Origin: an uncultured Bacteroides sp.
Lineage (GTDB): Bacteria > Bacteroidota > Bacteroidia > Bacteroidales > Bacteroidaceae
Direction of reading: 5' to 3'
Assembly: GCA_944320945.1 (NCBI GenBank)
Contig: CALUJK010000005.1
Span: 1-45,671 of the forward strand
DNA length: 45,671 nucleotides
The notes beneath the pieces were generated by a model, which was not told the origin of the DNA, made no database searches, and saw only the letters and a program-made list of their open reading frames with translations. Positions 27,488 to 37,937 of this stretch are shown one piece after another. A program made the translations under genes and the position numbers. Position 1 is the first letter of the stretch; each line of letters starts with the position of its first letter.

Positions 27488-27799
27488 ATGGAAAATTTGG
27501 GAAACAGTAACGGTCAGTTACAAATAGAACTAAAAGAGGACGTGGCTCAGGGTATTTATGCAAATCTGGCTATTATCAGTCATTCCACGTCAGAGTTTAT
27601 TGTCGATTTTATCCGTGTAATGCCCGGTATGCCTAAGGCCGGCGTTCAGTCCCGTATTATTTTGGCGCCGGAACATGCCAAACGCCTAATGAACGCTCTT
27701 CGGGAAAACATAGATAAATATGAGCGGGTGTATGGAACGATTCATTTCCCTTCGGAAGAGCAAATGCTACCTTTGGCAGGTATTCAGGGAGAGGCTTGA
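27488..27799 (+). CDS. DUF3467 family protein of unknown function
   Basis: A small cytosolic protein of 103 aa. The segment SHSTSEFIVDFIRVMPGMPKA and then RIILAPEHAKRLMNALREN are typical of the DUF3467 family, which is common in Bacteroidetes and a few other phyla. No catalytic motif, signal peptide or membrane helix is seen. ATG 27488 is used; the longer frame upstream crosses the rpoC terminator hairpin. It sits alone between the rpoBC terminator and the str promoter. A link with transcription or translation is suggested only by this position. Confidence 0.85.
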   Translation: MENLGNSNGQLQIELKEDVAQGIYANLAIISHSTSEFIVDFIRVMPGMPKAGVQSRIILAPEHAKRLMNALRENIDKYERVYGTIHFPSEEQMLPLAGIQGEA

Positions 27800-27888
27800 T
27801 GACATATTTTTGTCACATCTATTCTTCTTTTAAGTGCATGGCTTGAGAGGGCTAACTTGCACATTATCAAAAAAAATATTGTAGCGCA

Positions 27889-27918
27889 TTGGTATTTCAA
27901 AACTTATTCGTATCTTTG
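27889..27918 (+). promoter_or_regulatory. promoter of the str-S10-spc-alpha superoperon (TTG-N19-TATCTTTG)
   Basis: TATCTTTG at 27911-27918 matches the -7 consensus, and TTG at 27889-27891 lies 19 bp upstream. It is the only good promoter seen before rpsL, with a leader of about 55-60 nt. Confidence 0.65.
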
Positions 27919-27981
27919 CACCCCGAAAAAGTGTATAGTTTCGAATCAATATAAATTAATATATAACTAAAATCAATTAAA

Positions 27982-28383
27982 ATGCCTACAATTCAGCAAT
28001 TAGTAAGAAAAGGACGCCAAGCGCTGGTAGACAAGAGTAAGTCTCCGGCATTGGATTCATGTCCTCAAAGACGTGGCGTTTGCGTGAGAGTGTATACAAC
28101 CACTCCGAAAAAACCGAATTCGGCTATGCGTAAGGTAGCCCGTGTGCGTTTGACTAACGGTAAGGAGGTGAACTCCTATATTCCGGGTGAAGGTCATAAT
28201 TTGCAGGAACACTCTATTGTATTGGTACGCGGTGGTCGTGTAAAAGACCTTCCGGGTGTACGTTATCACATTGTTCGTGGAACTTTGGATACAGCTGGTG
28301 TAGCTGGTCGTACGCAAAGACGCTCTAAGTATGGTGCAAAACGTCCGAAACCGGGCCAGGCTGCTCCTGCTAAGAAGAAATAA
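27982..28383 (+). CDS. rpsL: 30S ribosomal protein uS12
   Basis: A 133-aa decoding-centre protein. The universal PKKPNSA motif includes Lys43, and [10 protein letters not shown] carries the second streptomycin-contact lysine; both are wild type. The C-terminal extension (GQAAPAKKK) is longer than in E. coli by about ten basic residues. First gene of the str-S10-spc-alpha superoperon. A 136-nt gap to rpsG follows. Confidence 0.99.
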   Translation: MPTIQQLVRKGRQALVDKSKSPALDSCPQRRGVCVRVYTTTPKKPNSAMRKVARVRLTNGKEVNSYIPGEGHNLQEHSIVLVRGGRVKDLPGVRYHIVRGTLDTAGVAGRTQRRSKYGAKRPKPGQAAPAKKK

Positions 28384-28519
28384 AACTTGTAATAATAAAA
28401 AAATAATAACAGACGTTTTAGTTTGCTTGGAAGATGCTAAAGGTTGAGTAAATTCTCCGGTGGGGGAGTTGAAGACGACAGAAGTAACAGCCAAGAACGA
28501 AACATTATTTAATCGAAAG

Positions 28520-28996
28520 ATGAGAAAAGCAAAACCTAAAAAACGCGTTATCCTGCCGGATCCCGTGTTTAATGATGTGAAAGTTTCTAAGTTTGTGAAT
28601 CATCTGATGTATGATGGTAAGAAGAATATTTCTTATGAAATCTTCTATGCTGCTTTGGAAACAGTGAAGAGTAAGATGCAGAATGAAGAGAAAACTGCTC
28701 TTGAGATTTGGAAAAAAGCGCTGGAAAATGTGACTCCTCAAGTGGAAGTGAAGTCTCGCCGTGTAGGCGGTGCTACATTTCAGGTTCCGACAGAAATCCG
28801 TCCGGATCGTAAGGAGTCTATCTCAATGAAGAATCTGATAATTTTTGCCCGCAAGCGTGGCGGTAAGTCTATGGCAGATAAGCTGGCTGCTGAAATCATG
28901 GACGCTTACAACGAACAAGGCGGTGCATTCAAACGTAAAGAAGATATGCACAGAATGGCTGAAGCTAACCGTGCATTTGCTCATTTCCGTTTCTAA
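28520..28996 (+). CDS. rpsG: 30S ribosomal protein uS7
   Basis: A 158-aa primary assembly protein that organises the 30S head. [15 protein letters not shown] starts the basic N-terminus, and [11 protein letters not shown] and the C-terminal [16 protein letters not shown] are conserved. The ATG at 28520 gives the family length. A GTG at 28460 in the same frame would add 20 residues without family support. In E. coli S7 represses translation from the rpsL-rpsG gap; a similar site is possible here but not shown. Confidence 0.98.
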   Translation: MRKAKPKKRVILPDPVFNDVKVSKFVNHLMYDGKKNISYEIFYAALETVKSKMQNEEKTALEIWKKALENVTPQVEVKSRRVGGATFQVPTEIRPDRKESISMKNLIIFARKRGGKSMADKLAAEIMDAYNEQGGAFKRKEDMHRMAEANRAFAHFRF

Positions 28997-29040
28997 TTGA
29001 TAAAACTTGATATAAATTTTAAAAGTAAAGGTATTAGAAA

Positions 29041-31158
29041 ATGGCTAAGCAAGATTTACATTTGACCCGCAACATTGGTATCATGGCGCACATCGATGCC
29101 GGTAAAACAACGACTTCTGAGCGTATTTTGTTTTATACGGGATTGACTCATAAAATTGGTGAGGTACACGATGGAGCTGCTACCATGGACTGGATGGAGC
29201 AAGAGCAGGAGCGTGGTATTACGATTACCTCTGCTGCTACTACTACCTATTGGAATTATGCCGGTAATAAATATAAAATTAACCTGATTGACACTCCGGG
29301 ACACGTGGACTTTACGGCTGAAGTAGAGCGTTCGTTGCGTGTGTTGGACGGTGCAGTTGCTACTTATTGCGCAGTAGGCGGAGTAGAACCTCAGTCTGAA
29401 ACTGTATGGCGTCAGGCAGATAAGTATAATGTTCCTCGTATCGGTTATGTAAATAAGATGGACCGTTCGGGTGCAGACTTCTTTGAAGTAGTCCGCCAGA
29501 TGCGTGAAATCTTGGGCGCAAATCCTTGTCCGGTTGTAATACCTATTGGTGCAGAGGAAAACTTTAAGGGTGTAGTTGATTTGATTAAGATGAAAGCTAT
29601 CCTGTGGCATGACGAAACGATGGGCGCAGACTATGATGTGGAAGAAATTCCTGCAAATTTGCTTGACGAAGCTGAAGAGTGGAGAGGTAAAATGCTGGAA
29701 ACTGTTGCTGAATTCGATGATGCGCTGATGGAGAAGTATTTCGATGATCCTTCTACGATTACAGAAGAAGAAATCCTGCGTGCATTGCGTGCCGGTACGT
29801 TGAAGATGGAGATTGTACCTATGTTGTGTGGCTCTTCCTTTAAGAATAAAGGTGTGCAGACACTGCTTGACTATGTATGCGCTTTCTTGCCTTCTCCTCT
29901 GGATACTCCGAATATCATCGGAACTAATCCGAATACAGGTGCTGAAGAAGATCGTAAACCGAGTGAAGATGAAAAGACATCAGCATTGGCATTTAAGATT
30001 GCAACAGACCCGTACGTAGGTCGTCTGACATTCTTCCGTGTATATTCAGGTAAGGTTGAATCTGGTTCTTATATTTACAATAGCCGTTCCGGCAAAAAGG
30101 AACGTGTGTCTCGCTTGTTCCAAATGCACTCAAATAAGCAAAATCCTGTAGAGGTTATTTCTGCTGGTGATATTGGCGCTGGTGTAGGTTTCAAGGATAT
30201 CCGTACAGGTGATACCTTGTGTGATGAGACAGCTCCGATTGTGCTTGAATCTATGGACTTCCCCGAACCGGTTATTGGTATTGCTGTTGAGCCTAAGACT
30301 CAGAAGGATATGGATAAGTTGTCTAACGGTTTAGCGAAGTTGGCTGAAGAAGACCCGACATTTACAGTTCGTACAGACGAGCAAACAGGTCAGACGGTTA
30401 TTTCCGGTATGGGTGAGCTTCACTTGGATATTATTATCGACCGTTTGAAACGTGAGTTTAAAGTTGAATGTAACCAAGGTAAACCTCAGGTTAATTACAA
30501 AGAGGCTATTACGAAGACTGTCAACCTGCGTGAGGTTTACAAGAAACAGTCTGGTGGTCGCGGTAAATTTGCCGACATCATTGTAAACGTTGGTCCTATC
30601 GACGAAGACTTTAAGGAAGGCGGATTGCAGTTTATCAACGAAGTTACCGGCGGTAACATTCCTAAGGAATTTATCCCTTCTGTTCAGAAAGGTTTCCAGA
30701 CCGCTATGAAGAATGGTGTATTGGCTGGCTTCCCGATGGACAGCTTGAAAGTAACTTTGTTAGATGGTTCTTTCCACCCGGTTGACTCTGATCAGTTGTC
30801 ATTTGAAATCTGCGCAATTCAGGCCTACAAGAATGCTTGCTCTAAGGCGGGTCCCGTATTGATGGAGCCTATCATGAAGCTGGAAGTTGTTACTCCGGAA
30901 GAAAACATGGGTGACGTTATTGGTGACTTGAACAAGCGTCGCGGACAAGTTGAAGGTATGGAGTCAAGCCGTTCTGGTGCTCGTATCGTGAAGGCTATGG
31001 TACCATTGGCTGAGATGTTTGGTTATGTAACTGCTTTACGTACCATCACTTCAGGTCGTGCAACTTCTTCTATGACCTACGATCATCATGCTCAGGTTTC
31101 TACTTCTATTGCTAAGGCAGTATTGGAAGAGGTGAAAGGACGCGTTGATTTGCTTTAA
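29041..31158 (+). CDS. fusA: elongation factor G
   Basis: Translocation GTPase of 705 aa. All nucleotide-binding motifs are intact: G1 AHIDAGKT, G2 RGITI, G3 DTPGHVDF, G4 NKMD. Domains II-V follow to the end (HHAQV near the C-terminus). Bacteroides also encode a second EF-G (EF-G2) reported to work without GTP hydrolysis. The intact motifs and the str-operon position identify this gene as the canonical EF-G. No tuf gene follows; the S10 genes start after 84 nt. Confidence 0.98.
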   Translation: MAKQDLHLTRNIGIMAHIDAGKTTTSERILFYTGLTHKIGEVHDGAATMDWMEQEQERGITITSAATTTYWNYAGNKYKINLIDTPGHVDFTAEVERSLRVLDGAVATYCAVGGVEPQSETVWRQADKYNVPRIGYVNKMDRSGADFFEVVRQMREILGANPCPVVIPIGAEENFKGVVDLIKMKAILWHDETMGADYDVEEIPANLLDEAEEWRGKMLETVAEFDDALMEKYFDDPSTITEEEILRALRAGTLKMEIVPMLCGSSFKNKGVQTLLDYVCAFLPSPLDTPNIIGTNPNTGAEEDRKPSEDEKTSALAFKIATDPYVGRLTFFRVYSGKVESGSYIYNSRSGKKERVSRLFQMHSNKQNPVEVISAGDIGAGVGFKDIRTGDTLCDETAPIVLESMDFPEPVIGIAVEPKTQKDMDKLSNGLAKLAEEDPTFTVRTDEQTGQTVISGMGELHLDIIIDRLKREFKVECNQGKPQVNYKEAITKTVNLREVYKKQSGGRGKFADIIVNVGPIDEDFKEGGLQFINEVTGGNIPKEFIPSVQKGFQTAMKNGVLAGFPMDSLKVTLLDGSFHPVDSDQLSFEICAIQAYKNACSKAGPVLMEPIMKLEVVTPEENMGDVIGDLNKRRGQVEGMESSRSGARIVKAMVPLAEMFGYVTALRTITSGRATSSMTYDHHAQVSTSIAKAVLEEVKGRVDLL

Positions 31159-31167
31159 GAGAATTAT

Positions 31168-31208
31168 AAGCCCGCAAGTTAGCGAATGACTCTTAACTTG
31201 CGGTGCTT
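31168..31208 (+). other. hairpin in the fusA-rpsJ leader
   Basis: CCGCAAGTTA at 31172-31181 pairs perfectly with 31194-31203, and AAGC/GCTT (31168-31171 with 31205-31208) extends the stem past one bulged T. Only a mixed T/A-rich sequence follows. It may be a weak attenuator or the leader structure of the S10 genes. Confidence 0.6.
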
Positions 31209-31242
31209 TCATTTATTATAAACAGTTTTAATTATAACACTA

Positions 31243-31548
31243 ATGAGTCAAAAAATTAGAATCAAATTGAAATCTTACGACCACAACTTGGTTGACAAGT
31301 CTGCTGAGAAGATTGTAAGAACAGTGAAGGTTACAGGTGCTATTGTTAGCGGTCCTATTCCTCTTCCTACGCATAAGCGTATTTTTACAGTAAACCGTTC
31401 GACTTTCGTTAACAAAAAGTCACGTGAACAGTTTGAACTTTCTTCTTATAAGAGATTGATCGACATCTATAGTTCTACAGCTAAGACAGTTGATGCTCTG
31501 ATGAAGTTGGAGTTGCCGAGTGGCGTGGAGGTAGAAATCAAAGTGTAA
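31243..31548 (+). CDS. rpsJ: 30S ribosomal protein uS10
   Basis: A 101-aa protein of the 30S head that also pairs with NusB in antitermination. The conserved loop [14 protein letters not shown] is present, and the start [14 protein letters not shown] is typical. First gene of the S10 section, with an 84-nt leader that holds a hairpin. Confidence 0.98.
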   Translation: MSQKIRIKLKSYDHNLVDKSAEKIVRTVKVTGAIVSGPIPLPTHKRIFTVNRSTFVNKKSREQFELSSYKRLIDIYSSTAKTVDALMKLELPSGVEVEIKV

Positions 31549-31568
31549 GTATTTAAATTTTAATTGAA

Positions 31569-32183
31569 ATGCCAGGATTATTAGGAAAAAAAATCGGAAT
31601 GACATCCGTTTTCAGTGCCGAGGGTAAAAACGTACCATGCACTGTTATCGAAGCAGGTCCTTGTGTTGTTACTCAAGTTAAGACGGTAGAGAAAGATGGT
31701 TATGCTGCCGTTCAACTGGGATTCCAGGAGAAGAAAGAGAAGCATACAACAAAACCGTTGATGGGACATTTTAAGAAGGCTGGAGTAACTCCCAAGAAAC
31801 ACTTGGCTGAGTTCAAAGGATTTGATGAATTGAACCTTGGTGACACCGTTTCTGTGAACATATTCGATGGTGAAACTTTCGTTGATGTTATCGGAACTTC
31901 CAAAGGTAAAGGTTTCCAGGGCGTTGTAAAAAGACATGGTTTTGGCGGTGTAGGCCAGACTACTCATGGTCAGCATAATCGTGCCCGCAAACCGGGTTCT
32001 ATTGGTGCTTGTTCTTACCCTGCAAAAGTATTTAAAGGTATGCGCATGGGTGGACAGTTAGGTGGTAATAGAGTAACTGTTCAGAACTTACGAGTATTAA
32101 AAGTAATTGCGGAACACAATCTTCTGTTAGTAAAAGGTTCTATTCCGGGTTGCAAAGGTTCAATCGTAATAATTGAAAAATAA
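31569..32183 (+). CDS. rplC: 50S ribosomal protein uL3
   Basis: A 204-aa protein that initiates 50S assembly and reaches the peptidyl-transferase centre with an extended loop. The hallmark [10 protein letters not shown]...THG segment and MGGQLGG are present. The start [15 protein letters not shown] is typical. The stop TAA overlaps the rplD start by one base (TAATG), indicating translational coupling. Confidence 0.98.
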   Translation: MPGLLGKKIGMTSVFSAEGKNVPCTVIEAGPCVVTQVKTVEKDGYAAVQLGFQEKKEKHTTKPLMGHFKKAGVTPKKHLAEFKGFDELNLGDTVSVNIFDGETFVDVIGTSKGKGFQGVVKRHGFGGVGQTTHGQHNRARKPGSIGACSYPAKVFKGMRMGGQLGGNRVTVQNLRVLKVIAEHNLLLVKGSIPGCKGSIVIIEK

Positions 32184-32809
32184 TGGAAGTTAGCGTATAT
32201 AACATTAAAGGTGAAGACACTGGAAGAAAGGTTACGTTAAATGAATCTATCTTCGGCATTGAGCCCAACGATCATGCTATTTACTTGGCTGTGAAGCAGT
32301 TTATGGCAAATCAGCGTCAGGGTACTCATAAGTCTAAAGAAAGAAGTGAAATCAGTGGTTCTACACGTAAAATCGGCCGACAGAAAGGTGGTGGCGGTGC
32401 TCGTCGCGGTGATATGAACTCGCCAGTACTTGTTGGTGGTGGTCGTGTATTTGGTCCAAAGCCTCGTGATTATTCTTTTAAATTGAATAAGAAGGTGAAA
32501 GCTTTAGCGCGTAAATCTGCTTTGTCTTACAAGGCTCAGAACAATGCTATTGTAGTGGTTGAGGACTTCAATTTTGAGCAACCTAAGACTAAGGCTTTTG
32601 TTGAAATGGTAAATAATCTTAAAATTTCAGACAAGAAGCTGTTGATGGTTTTAGCAGAAGCGAATAAAAACGTATATTTGTCGGCTCGTAATTTGAAGGG
32701 CGCTAATGTGCAGACTGTCTCAGGATTAAATACTTACAGAGTATTGGATGCCGGAGCACTTGTTCTTACTGAAAGTGCACTTTCTGCCATTGATAATATC
32801 TTAATGTAA
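32183..32809 (+). CDS. rplD: 50S ribosomal protein uL4
   Basis: A 208-aa protein whose extended loop lines the exit tunnel and contributes to the macrolide-binding region. The loop is seen as [20 protein letters not shown]. In E. coli L4 controls its own operon through the S10 leader; the leader hairpin at 31168-31208 is the only candidate target here. It overlaps rplC by one base. rplW follows after 14 nt with a Shine-Dalgarno. Confidence 0.98.
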   Translation: MEVSVYNIKGEDTGRKVTLNESIFGIEPNDHAIYLAVKQFMANQRQGTHKSKERSEISGSTRKIGRQKGGGGARRGDMNSPVLVGGGRVFGPKPRDYSFKLNKKVKALARKSALSYKAQNNAIVVVEDFNFEQPKTKAFVEMVNNLKISDKKLLMVLAEANKNVYLSARNLKGANVQTVSGLNTYRVLDAGALVLTESALSAIDNILM

Positions 32810-32815
32810 AGGAGG
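32808..32815 (+). promoter_or_regulatory. Shine-Dalgarno sequence of rplW
   Basis: AAAGGAGG overlaps the end of the rplD stop codon and lies 8 nt before the ATG at 32824. Consensus matches of this quality are rare in this window. Confidence 0.65.
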
Positions 32816-32823
32816 CTTAGATA

Positions 32824-33117
32824 ATGGGAATTATTATTAAACCGTTAGTGACAGAAAAGATGACTGCAATTACTGAAAAGGCTGGTAACCGTTTCGGTTT
32901 TGTAGTGCGTCCTGATGCTAATAAGTTGGAAATTAAAAAAGAAGTTGAAACCCTTTACGGTGTTACAGTGGTTGATGTAAATACGATGAAGTATGCGGGT
33001 AAAAGCAAAAGCCGCTATACAAAAGCTGGAATTGTAAAGGGACGTACAAATGCTTATAAGAAAGCTGTTGTTACGTTGAAAGAAGGTGAAACAATTGATT
33101 TTTATAGCAATATCTAA
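32824..33117 (+). CDS. rplW: 50S ribosomal protein uL23
   Basis: A 97-aa protein at the tunnel exit, the docking site for trigger factor and SRP. The start [12 protein letters not shown] is conserved, and the second half holds a basic loop ([10 protein letters not shown]). Length is typical. rplB starts 5 nt downstream. Confidence 0.97.
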   Translation: MGIIIKPLVTEKMTAITEKAGNRFGFVVRPDANKLEIKKEVETLYGVTVVDVNTMKYAGKSKSRYTKAGIVKGRTNAYKKAVVTLKEGETIDFYSNI

Positions 33118-33122
33118 TAGAA

Positions 33123-33947
33123 ATGGCAGTACGTAAATTTAAGCCCACTACACCGGGGCAAAGACATAAGATTATTGGTACTTTCGAAGAAATCACTGCA
33201 CGGGTACCAGAAAAGTCTCTTGTATTTGGTAAGAAATCCTCAGGTGGCCGCAATAACGTAGGTAAGATGACCATGCGTTATATTGGTGGTGGTCATAAGA
33301 AGGTTATTCGTATTATTGACTTCAAGAGAAATAAAGACGGTGTGCCAGCAGTTGTTAAGACGATAGAATACGATCCGAATCGTTCGGCTCGTATCGCTTT
33401 GTTGTTTTATGCTGATGGTGAAAAAAGGTATATTATTGCTCCTAATGGATTGCAAGTCGGTGCGACTTTAATGTCAGGTGAAAATGCAGCTCCAGAGATT
33501 GGTAATGCGCTTCCTCTGCAAAATATTCCAGTAGGTACCGTGATTCATAATATTGAATTGCGTCCGGGACAAGGCGCTGCTTTGGTTCGTTCGGCTGGTA
33601 ACTTTGCCCAATTGACTTCAAGAGAAGGTAAATATTGTGTAATTAAGTTGCCTTCAGGTGAGGTTCGTCAGATTCTGAGTACATGTAAGGCTACTATTGG
33701 TAGTGTTGGTAATTCAGATCACGGATTGGAAAGTTCTGGTAAGGCGGGTCGTTCTCGCTGGTTGGGACGTCGTCCGCACAACCGTGGTGTTGTTATGAAC
33801 CCGGTTGATCACCCGATGGGTGGTGGTGAAGGACGTGCTTCGGGAGGTCACCCGAGATCTCGCAAGGGATTGTATGCTAAGGGATTGAAGACAAGATCGC
33901 CGAAGAAACAGTCGTCTAAGTATATAATAGAGAGAAGAAAGAAGTAA
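33123..33947 (+). CDS. rplB: 50S ribosomal protein uL2
   Basis: A 274-aa protein needed for subunit association and peptidyl transfer. The conserved [15 protein letters not shown] segment with the functionally important His is near residue 230. RNA-binding SH3-like and OB-like regions precede it, and the C-terminus is highly basic. Confidence 0.99.
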   Translation: MAVRKFKPTTPGQRHKIIGTFEEITARVPEKSLVFGKKSSGGRNNVGKMTMRYIGGGHKKVIRIIDFKRNKDGVPAVVKTIEYDPNRSARIALLFYADGEKRYIIAPNGLQVGATLMSGENAAPEIGNALPLQNIPVGTVIHNIELRPGQGAALVRSAGNFAQLTSREGKYCVIKLPSGEVRQILSTCKATIGSVGNSDHGLESSGKAGRSRWLGRRPHNRGVVMNPVDHPMGGGEGRASGGHPRSRKGLYAKGLKTRSPKKQSSKYIIERRKK

Positions 33948-33967
33948 CCTGATTAATTGAGTAGTTT

Positions 33968-34237
33968 ATGAGTCGTTCATTAAAAAAAGGTCCGTATATT
34001 AACGTTAAGCTTGAGAAGAAAATTCTTGCCATGAATGAAAGTGGTAAGAAAGTTGTGGTTAAGACGTGGGCCAGAGCTTCAATGATTTCGCCTGATTTTG
34101 TAGGCCATACCGTTGCAGTTCACAATGGAAATAAATTCATTCCTGTTTATGTTACCGAGAATATGGTTGGACATAAGTTGGGCGAGTTCGCTCCGACGCG
34201 TACGTTTAGAGGCCATGCAGGTAATAAGAAAAAATAA
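33968..34237 (+). CDS. rpsS: 30S ribosomal protein uS19
   Basis: An 89-aa protein of the 30S head that pairs with S13. SRSLKKGPY at the start and [14 protein letters not shown] at the end are family hallmarks. It follows rplB by 20 nt. Confidence 0.98.
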   Translation: MSRSLKKGPYINVKLEKKILAMNESGKKVVVKTWARASMISPDFVGHTVAVHNGNKFIPVYVTENMVGHKLGEFAPTRTFRGHAGNKKK

Positions 34238-34272
34238 AGCAGGTTATACTGAAATAAAAAAGTAACAATATA

Positions 34273-34683
34273 ATGGGAGCAAGAAAGAAAATATCGGCTG
34301 AAAAAAGAAAAGAAGCCCTTAAAACCATGTATTTTGCGAAATTGCAAAATGTTCCTACTTCCCCAAGAAAAATGCGTCTCGTGGCAGACATGATACGTGG
34401 AATGGAAGTAAATAGAGCGCTTGGTGTGTTGAAGTTCTCTTCTAAAGAGGCTGCTGCGAGAGTGGAAAAGTTGTTGCGCTCTGCAATTGCTAATTGGGAA
34501 CAGAAAAACGAACGTAAAGCAGAAAGTGGTGAATTGTTCGTAACCAAGATTTTTGTTGATGGTGGTGCTACGCTGAAGAGAATGCGTCCGGCTCCGCAGG
34601 GAAGAGGTTATCGGATTCGTAAACGTTCAAACCACGTGACATTGTTCGTTGGTTCTAAAAGTAATAACGAAGATCAAAATTGA
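34273..34683 (+). CDS. rplV: 50S ribosomal protein uL22
   Basis: A 136-aa tunnel protein. [16 protein letters not shown] opens the globular domain. The tunnel beta-hairpin is [16 protein letters not shown], without insertion or deletion at its tip that would suggest macrolide resistance. It is somewhat longer than E. coli L22 (110 aa), with a basic N-terminal extension. Confidence 0.98.
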   Translation: MGARKKISAEKRKEALKTMYFAKLQNVPTSPRKMRLVADMIRGMEVNRALGVLKFSSKEAAARVEKLLRSAIANWEQKNERKAESGELFVTKIFVDGGATLKRMRPAPQGRGYRIRKRSNHVTLFVGSKSNNEDQN

Positions 34684-34690
34684 GGTGTAA

Positions 34691-35419
34691 ATGGGACAAA
34701 AAGTTAATCCAATAAGCAACCGTTTAGGAATTATCAGAGGTTGGGATTCCAATTGGTATGGTGGAAAGAATTATGGCGATTCTTTGTTGGAGGATAGCAA
34801 AATTCGTAAGTATTTGAACGCCAGACTTGCGAAAGCGAGCGTGTCAAGAATCGTTATTGAACGTACGTTGAAGCTGGTGACTATTACTGTTTGTACTGCA
34901 CGTCCGGGTATTATTATCGGTAAGGGAGGTCAGGAAGTTGATAAGTTGAAAGAGGAGTTGAAGAAGATTACTGATAAGGATATCCAGATTAATATTTTTG
35001 AAGTGAAGAGACCTGAACTCGATGCTGTTATTGTCGCAAATAACATTGCTCGTCAGGTTGAAGGTAAGATTGCTTATCGCCGCGCTATTAAGATGGCTAT
35101 TGCTAACACAATGCGTATGGGTGCTGAAGGAATCAAAATTCAGATTTCTGGACGTTTGAATGGAGCTGAAATGGCTCGTTCAGAGATGTATAAGGAAGGA
35201 AGAACTCCTTTGCATACGTTTAGAGCTGATATTGACTATTGCCATGCTGAGGCATTGACTAAAGTTGGTATCCTCGGTATTAAAGTTTGGATTTGTAGAG
35301 GAGAAGTTTATGGTAAGAGAGAGTTGGCTCCGAACTTTACACAAAAAGAAAGCAGCCGTGGAGGTAATAGTGGCAATAGCGGAAAGAACTTCAAAAGAAA
35401 GAAAAACAACAATCGTTAA
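34691..35419 (+). CDS. rpsC: 30S ribosomal protein uS3
   Basis: A 242-aa protein of the mRNA entry channel, with helicase-like function together with S4 and S5. The KH domain contains [16 protein letters not shown]. The C-terminal domain ends in a Bacteroidetes-type tail rich in Gly, Ser, Asn and Lys (about the last 25 residues). GAGGTG 4 nt before the ATG is a partial Shine-Dalgarno match. Confidence 0.98.
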   Translation: MGQKVNPISNRLGIIRGWDSNWYGGKNYGDSLLEDSKIRKYLNARLAKASVSRIVIERTLKLVTITVCTARPGIIIGKGGQEVDKLKEELKKITDKDIQINIFEVKRPELDAVIVANNIARQVEGKIAYRRAIKMAIANTMRMGAEGIKIQISGRLNGAEMARSEMYKEGRTPLHTFRADIDYCHAEALTKVGILGIKVWICRGEVYGKRELAPNFTQKESSRGGNSGNSGKNFKRKKNNNR

Positions 35420-35440
35420 AGGATTTGATTTTTAGGAATT

Positions 35441-35875
35441 ATGTTACAACCGAAAAAAACAAAATTCAGAAGACAGCAAAAAGGACGGCAGAAGGGAAAT
35501 GCGCAAAGAGGTAATCAGTTAGCGTTTGGCTCTTTTGGTATTAAGGCTTTGGAGACAAAGTGGATTACAGGTCGTCAGATTGAGGCTGCGCGTATTGCGG
35601 TGACAAGATATATGCAACGTCAGGGACAAATTTGGATTCGTATATTCCCTGATAAACCTATTACAAGAAAGCCCGCAGATGTGCGTATGGGTAAAGGTAA
35701 AGGTAACCCGGAAGGGTTTGTGGCTCCGGTTACACCAGGTCGGATAATTATTGAGGCAGAAGGTGTTTCTTACGAAATTGCAAAGGAAGCTTTGCGTTTG
35801 GCTGCTCAAAAACTGCCTATCACAACTAAATTTGTGGTGAGACGTGATTACGATATTCAGAACCAAAATGCGTAA
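35441..35875 (+). CDS. rplP: 50S ribosomal protein uL16
   Basis: A 144-aa protein that helps position A-site t[18 protein letters not shown] starts the protein, and [16 protein letters not shown] and the Arg-rich segment RQIEAARIA are conserved. The next gene, rpmC, begins 9 nt later. Confidence 0.98.
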   Translation: MLQPKKTKFRRQQKGRQKGNAQRGNQLAFGSFGIKALETKWITGRQIEAARIAVTRYMQRQGQIWIRIFPDKPITRKPADVRMGKGKGNPEGFVAPVTPGRIIIEAEGVSYEIAKEALRLAAQKLPITTKFVVRRDYDIQNQNA

Positions 35876-35884
35876 TATTAGAGT

Positions 35885-36082
35885 ATGAAGACAGCAGAAA
35901 TTAAGGAAATGCCTACCAATGATTTGAAAGAGAGAGTGGAGGCAGAAGTGGCTAATTATCAGCAAATGGTTTTAAACCATTCAATATCGCCGTTAGATAA
36001 TCCTGCTCAAATCAAACAATTACGCAGGACTATTGCGCGTATGAAAACGGAATTGCGCAAGAGAGAACTTAATATTAAATGA
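35885..36082 (+). CDS. rpmC: 50S ribosomal protein uL29
   Basis: A 65-aa two-helix protein near the tunnel exit. The [18 protein letters not shown] start and the basic [15 protein letters not shown] end fit the family. Its TGA stop overlaps the first possible rpsQ start codon (ATGA). Confidence 0.96.
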   Translation: MKTAEIKEMPTNDLKERVEAEVANYQQMVLNHSISPLDNPAQIKQLRRTIARMKTELRKRELNIK

Positions 36083-36348
36083 TGAGTTTGATGGAAGCAA
36101 GAAATTTAAGAAAAGAAAGAACAGGGGTGGTTCTTAGCAATAAGATGGATAAAACAATTACTGTTGCTGCTAAGTTTAAGGAAAAGCACCCTATATATGG
36201 TAAGTTCGTTAGCAAGACGAAGAAATACCATGCTCATGATGAAAAGAATGAGTGCAATATCGGTGATACTGTACGCATTATGGAAACTCGTCCTTTGAGT
36301 AAGACTAAGAGATGGAGATTAGTAGAAATTGTTGAAAAGGCTAAGTAA
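36079..36348 (+). CDS. rpsQ: 30S ribosomal protein uS17
   Basis: An OB-fold protein that binds 16S helix 11 early in assembly. [14 protein letters not shown] and the C-terminal [11 protein letters not shown] are hallmarks. Three in-frame ATGs exist (36079, 36082, 36091). The first overlaps the rpmC stop (89 aa); the third gives 85 aa beginning MEARNLRKE, closer to the usual protein start. The choice between them is open. Confidence 0.95.
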   Translation: MMSLMEARNLRKERTGVVLSNKMDKTITVAAKFKEKHPIYGKFVSKTKKYHAHDEKNECNIGDTVRIMETRPLSKTKRWRLVEIVEKAK

Positions 36349-36350
36349 TT

Positions 36351-36716
36351 ATGATACAAGCAGAATCCAGACTTACAGTGTGCGATAATAGTGGAGCTAA
36401 AGAAGCTCTTTGTATCCGTGTCTTGGGTGGTACGGGTCGTCGCTATGCTTCTGTAGGGGATGTTATTGTTGTCTCTGTAAAGAGTGTCATCCCTTCGAGT
36501 GATATTAAAAAAGGTGCAGTGTCTAAGGCTTTGATTGTACGTACTAAGAAAGAAATTCGTCGTCCCGACGGTTCTTATATACGTTTTGATGATAACGCAT
36601 GTGTGTTGTTGAATAATGCAGGTGAGATTAGGGGTAGTCGTATTTTCGGTCCGGTAGCTCGTGAACTCCGTGCTACGAATATGAAGGTTGTGTCACTTGC
36701 TCCTGAAGTACTTTAA
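36351..36716 (+). CDS. rplN: 50S ribosomal protein uL14
   Basis: A 121-aa protein at the subunit interface, contact point for the silencing factor Rsf[13 protein letters not shown] and the C-terminal [13 protein letters not shown] are conserved. It lies 2 nt after rpsQ and begins the spc section without a promoter of its own. Confidence 0.98.
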   Translation: MIQAESRLTVCDNSGAKEALCIRVLGGTGRRYASVGDVIVVSVKSVIPSSDIKKGAVSKALIVRTKKEIRRPDGSYIRFDDNACVLLNNAGEIRGSRIFGPVARELRATNMKVVSLAPEVL

Positions 36717-36736
36717 TTTTGTAAAAGATTTAAGTA

Positions 36737-37057
36737 ATGAGTAAATTACATATAAAGAAAGGCGATACAGTTTATGTAAACTCTGGTGAGGATAAAGGTA
36801 AGACTGGTCGCGTATTGAAGGTTCTTGTAAAGAAGAATCGTGCGATTGTTGAAGGTATCAATATGGTATCTAAAAGTACTAAGCCGAGTGCAAAGAACCC
36901 GCAGGGTGGAATTGTGAAGCAAGAGGCTTCTATTCACATTTCGAATTTGAACCCGATTGATCCCAAGACTGGGAAAGCAACGCGTATTGGTAGAAAATTG
37001 AATGCTGAGGGTGTTTTGGTGCGTTATTCTAAAAAATCAGGAGAGGAGATTAAGTGA
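36737..37057 (+). CDS. rplX: 50S ribosomal protein uL24
   Basis: A 106-aa assembly protein. The KOW motif [20 protein letters not shown] is at the N-terminus. Its TGA stop overlaps the rplE ATG by one base, and its last codons contain an AGGAG that can serve as Shine-Dalgarno for rplE. Confidence 0.97.
   Translation: MSKLHIKKGDTVYVNSGEDKGKTGRVLKVLVKKNRAIVEGINMVSKSTKPSAKNPQGGIVKQEASIHISNLNPIDPKTGKATRIGRKLNAEGVLVRYSKKSGEEIK
37044..37048 (+). promoter_or_regulatory. Shine-Dalgarno-like sequence of rplE
   Basis: AGGAG inside the last codons of rplX, 8 nt before the rplE ATG at 37057. It could also reflect Glu codon usage, so it is weaker evidence than the sites of hpf, rplF and rpmD. Confidence 0.4.
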
Positions 37058-37614
37058 TGAGTAATACAGCAAGTCTTAAGAAAGAATATGCAGAGCGTAT
37101 CGCTCCTGCTTTGAAGTCACAGTTTCAGTATTCTTCTTCCATGCAGATTCCCGTTCTTAAAAAGATTGTTATCAATCAGGGATTAGGTATGGCAGTGGCT
37201 GACAAGAAAATTATTGAGGTCGCAATTAATGAAATGACAGCTATTACGGGACAAAAGGCCGTAGCAACAGTTTCTCGTAAGGATATCGCAAATTTCAAGT
37301 TACGTAAGAAAATGCCTATTGGCGTGATGGTAACTTTACGTCGTGAGAGAATGTATGAATTCTTAGAAAAGTTGGTTCGTGTTGCTTTGCCTCGTATCCG
37401 TGACTTTAAAGGTATTGAAAGTAAGTTTGATGGTAGAGGTAACTATACGTTAGGTATTCAGGAACAGATTATCTTCCCTGAAATAAACATTGATAGTATT
37501 ACGAGAATTCTTGGAATGAATATTACTTTCGTAACCTCAGCGCAAACAGACGAAGAGGGATATGCCTTGCTGAAGGAGTTCGGTTTACCGTTTAAGAACG
37601 CTAAAAAAGATTGA
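37057..37614 (+). CDS. rplE: 50S ribosomal protein uL5
   Basis: A 185-aa protein of the central protuberance that binds 5S rRNA. The conserved [14 protein letters not shown] and [13 protein letters not shown] are present. The ATG at 37057 is used; a GTG just before it at 37054 is in frame but less likely. Its start overlaps the rplX stop (TGATG), which suggests translational coupling. rpsN follows after 7 nt. Confidence 0.97.
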   Translation: MSNTASLKKEYAERIAPALKSQFQYSSSMQIPVLKKIVINQGLGMAVADKKIIEVAINEMTAITGQKAVATVSRKDIANFKLRKKMPIGVMVTLRRERMYEFLEKLVRVALPRIRDFKGIESKFDGRGNYTLGIQEQIIFPEINIDSITRILGMNITFVTSAQTDEEGYALLKEFGLPFKNAKKD

Positions 37615-37621
37615 TAGAGAT

Positions 37622-37921
37622 ATGGCAAAAGAATCAATGAAAGCACGTGAAGTTAGACGTGCTAAATTAGTAGCCAAGTACGCCGAGAAGAGAGCTGCAT
37701 TGAAGCAAATCGTTAGAACGGGTAATCCTGTAGAGGCTTATGAAGCTGCACAGAAATTGCAGGATTTACCAAAGAATTCTAATCCGATTCGCTTGCATAA
37801 CCGTTGTAAGTTGACGGGACGTCCTAAAGGATATATTCGTCAGTTTGGAATTTCCAGAATTCAATTCCGTGAAATGGCTTCTAACGGTCTTATCCCTGGC
37901 GTAAAGAAAGCAAGTTGGTAA
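37622..37921 (+). CDS. rpsN: 30S ribosomal protein uS14 (zinc-free form)
   Basis: A 99-aa protein of the 30S head. The length and the [19 protein letters not shown] segment identify the longer, zinc-free type; the four-cysteine ribbon of the short type (about 61 aa) is absent, leaving a single Cys. It is followed by a 51-nt gap containing a small hairpin before rpsH. Confidence 0.97.
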   Translation: MAKESMKAREVRRAKLVAKYAEKRAALKQIVRTGNPVEAYEAAQKLQDLPKNSNPIRLHNRCKLTGRPKGYIRQFGISRIQFREMASNGLIPGVKKASW

Positions 37922-37937
37922 ATTAGTTTAAATATTG

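Noticed and set aside
28460..28519. Upstream GTG start extending uS7 by 20 residues
   Set aside because: The added residues are not part of the uS7 family, and ATG 28520 gives the normal 158-aa length.
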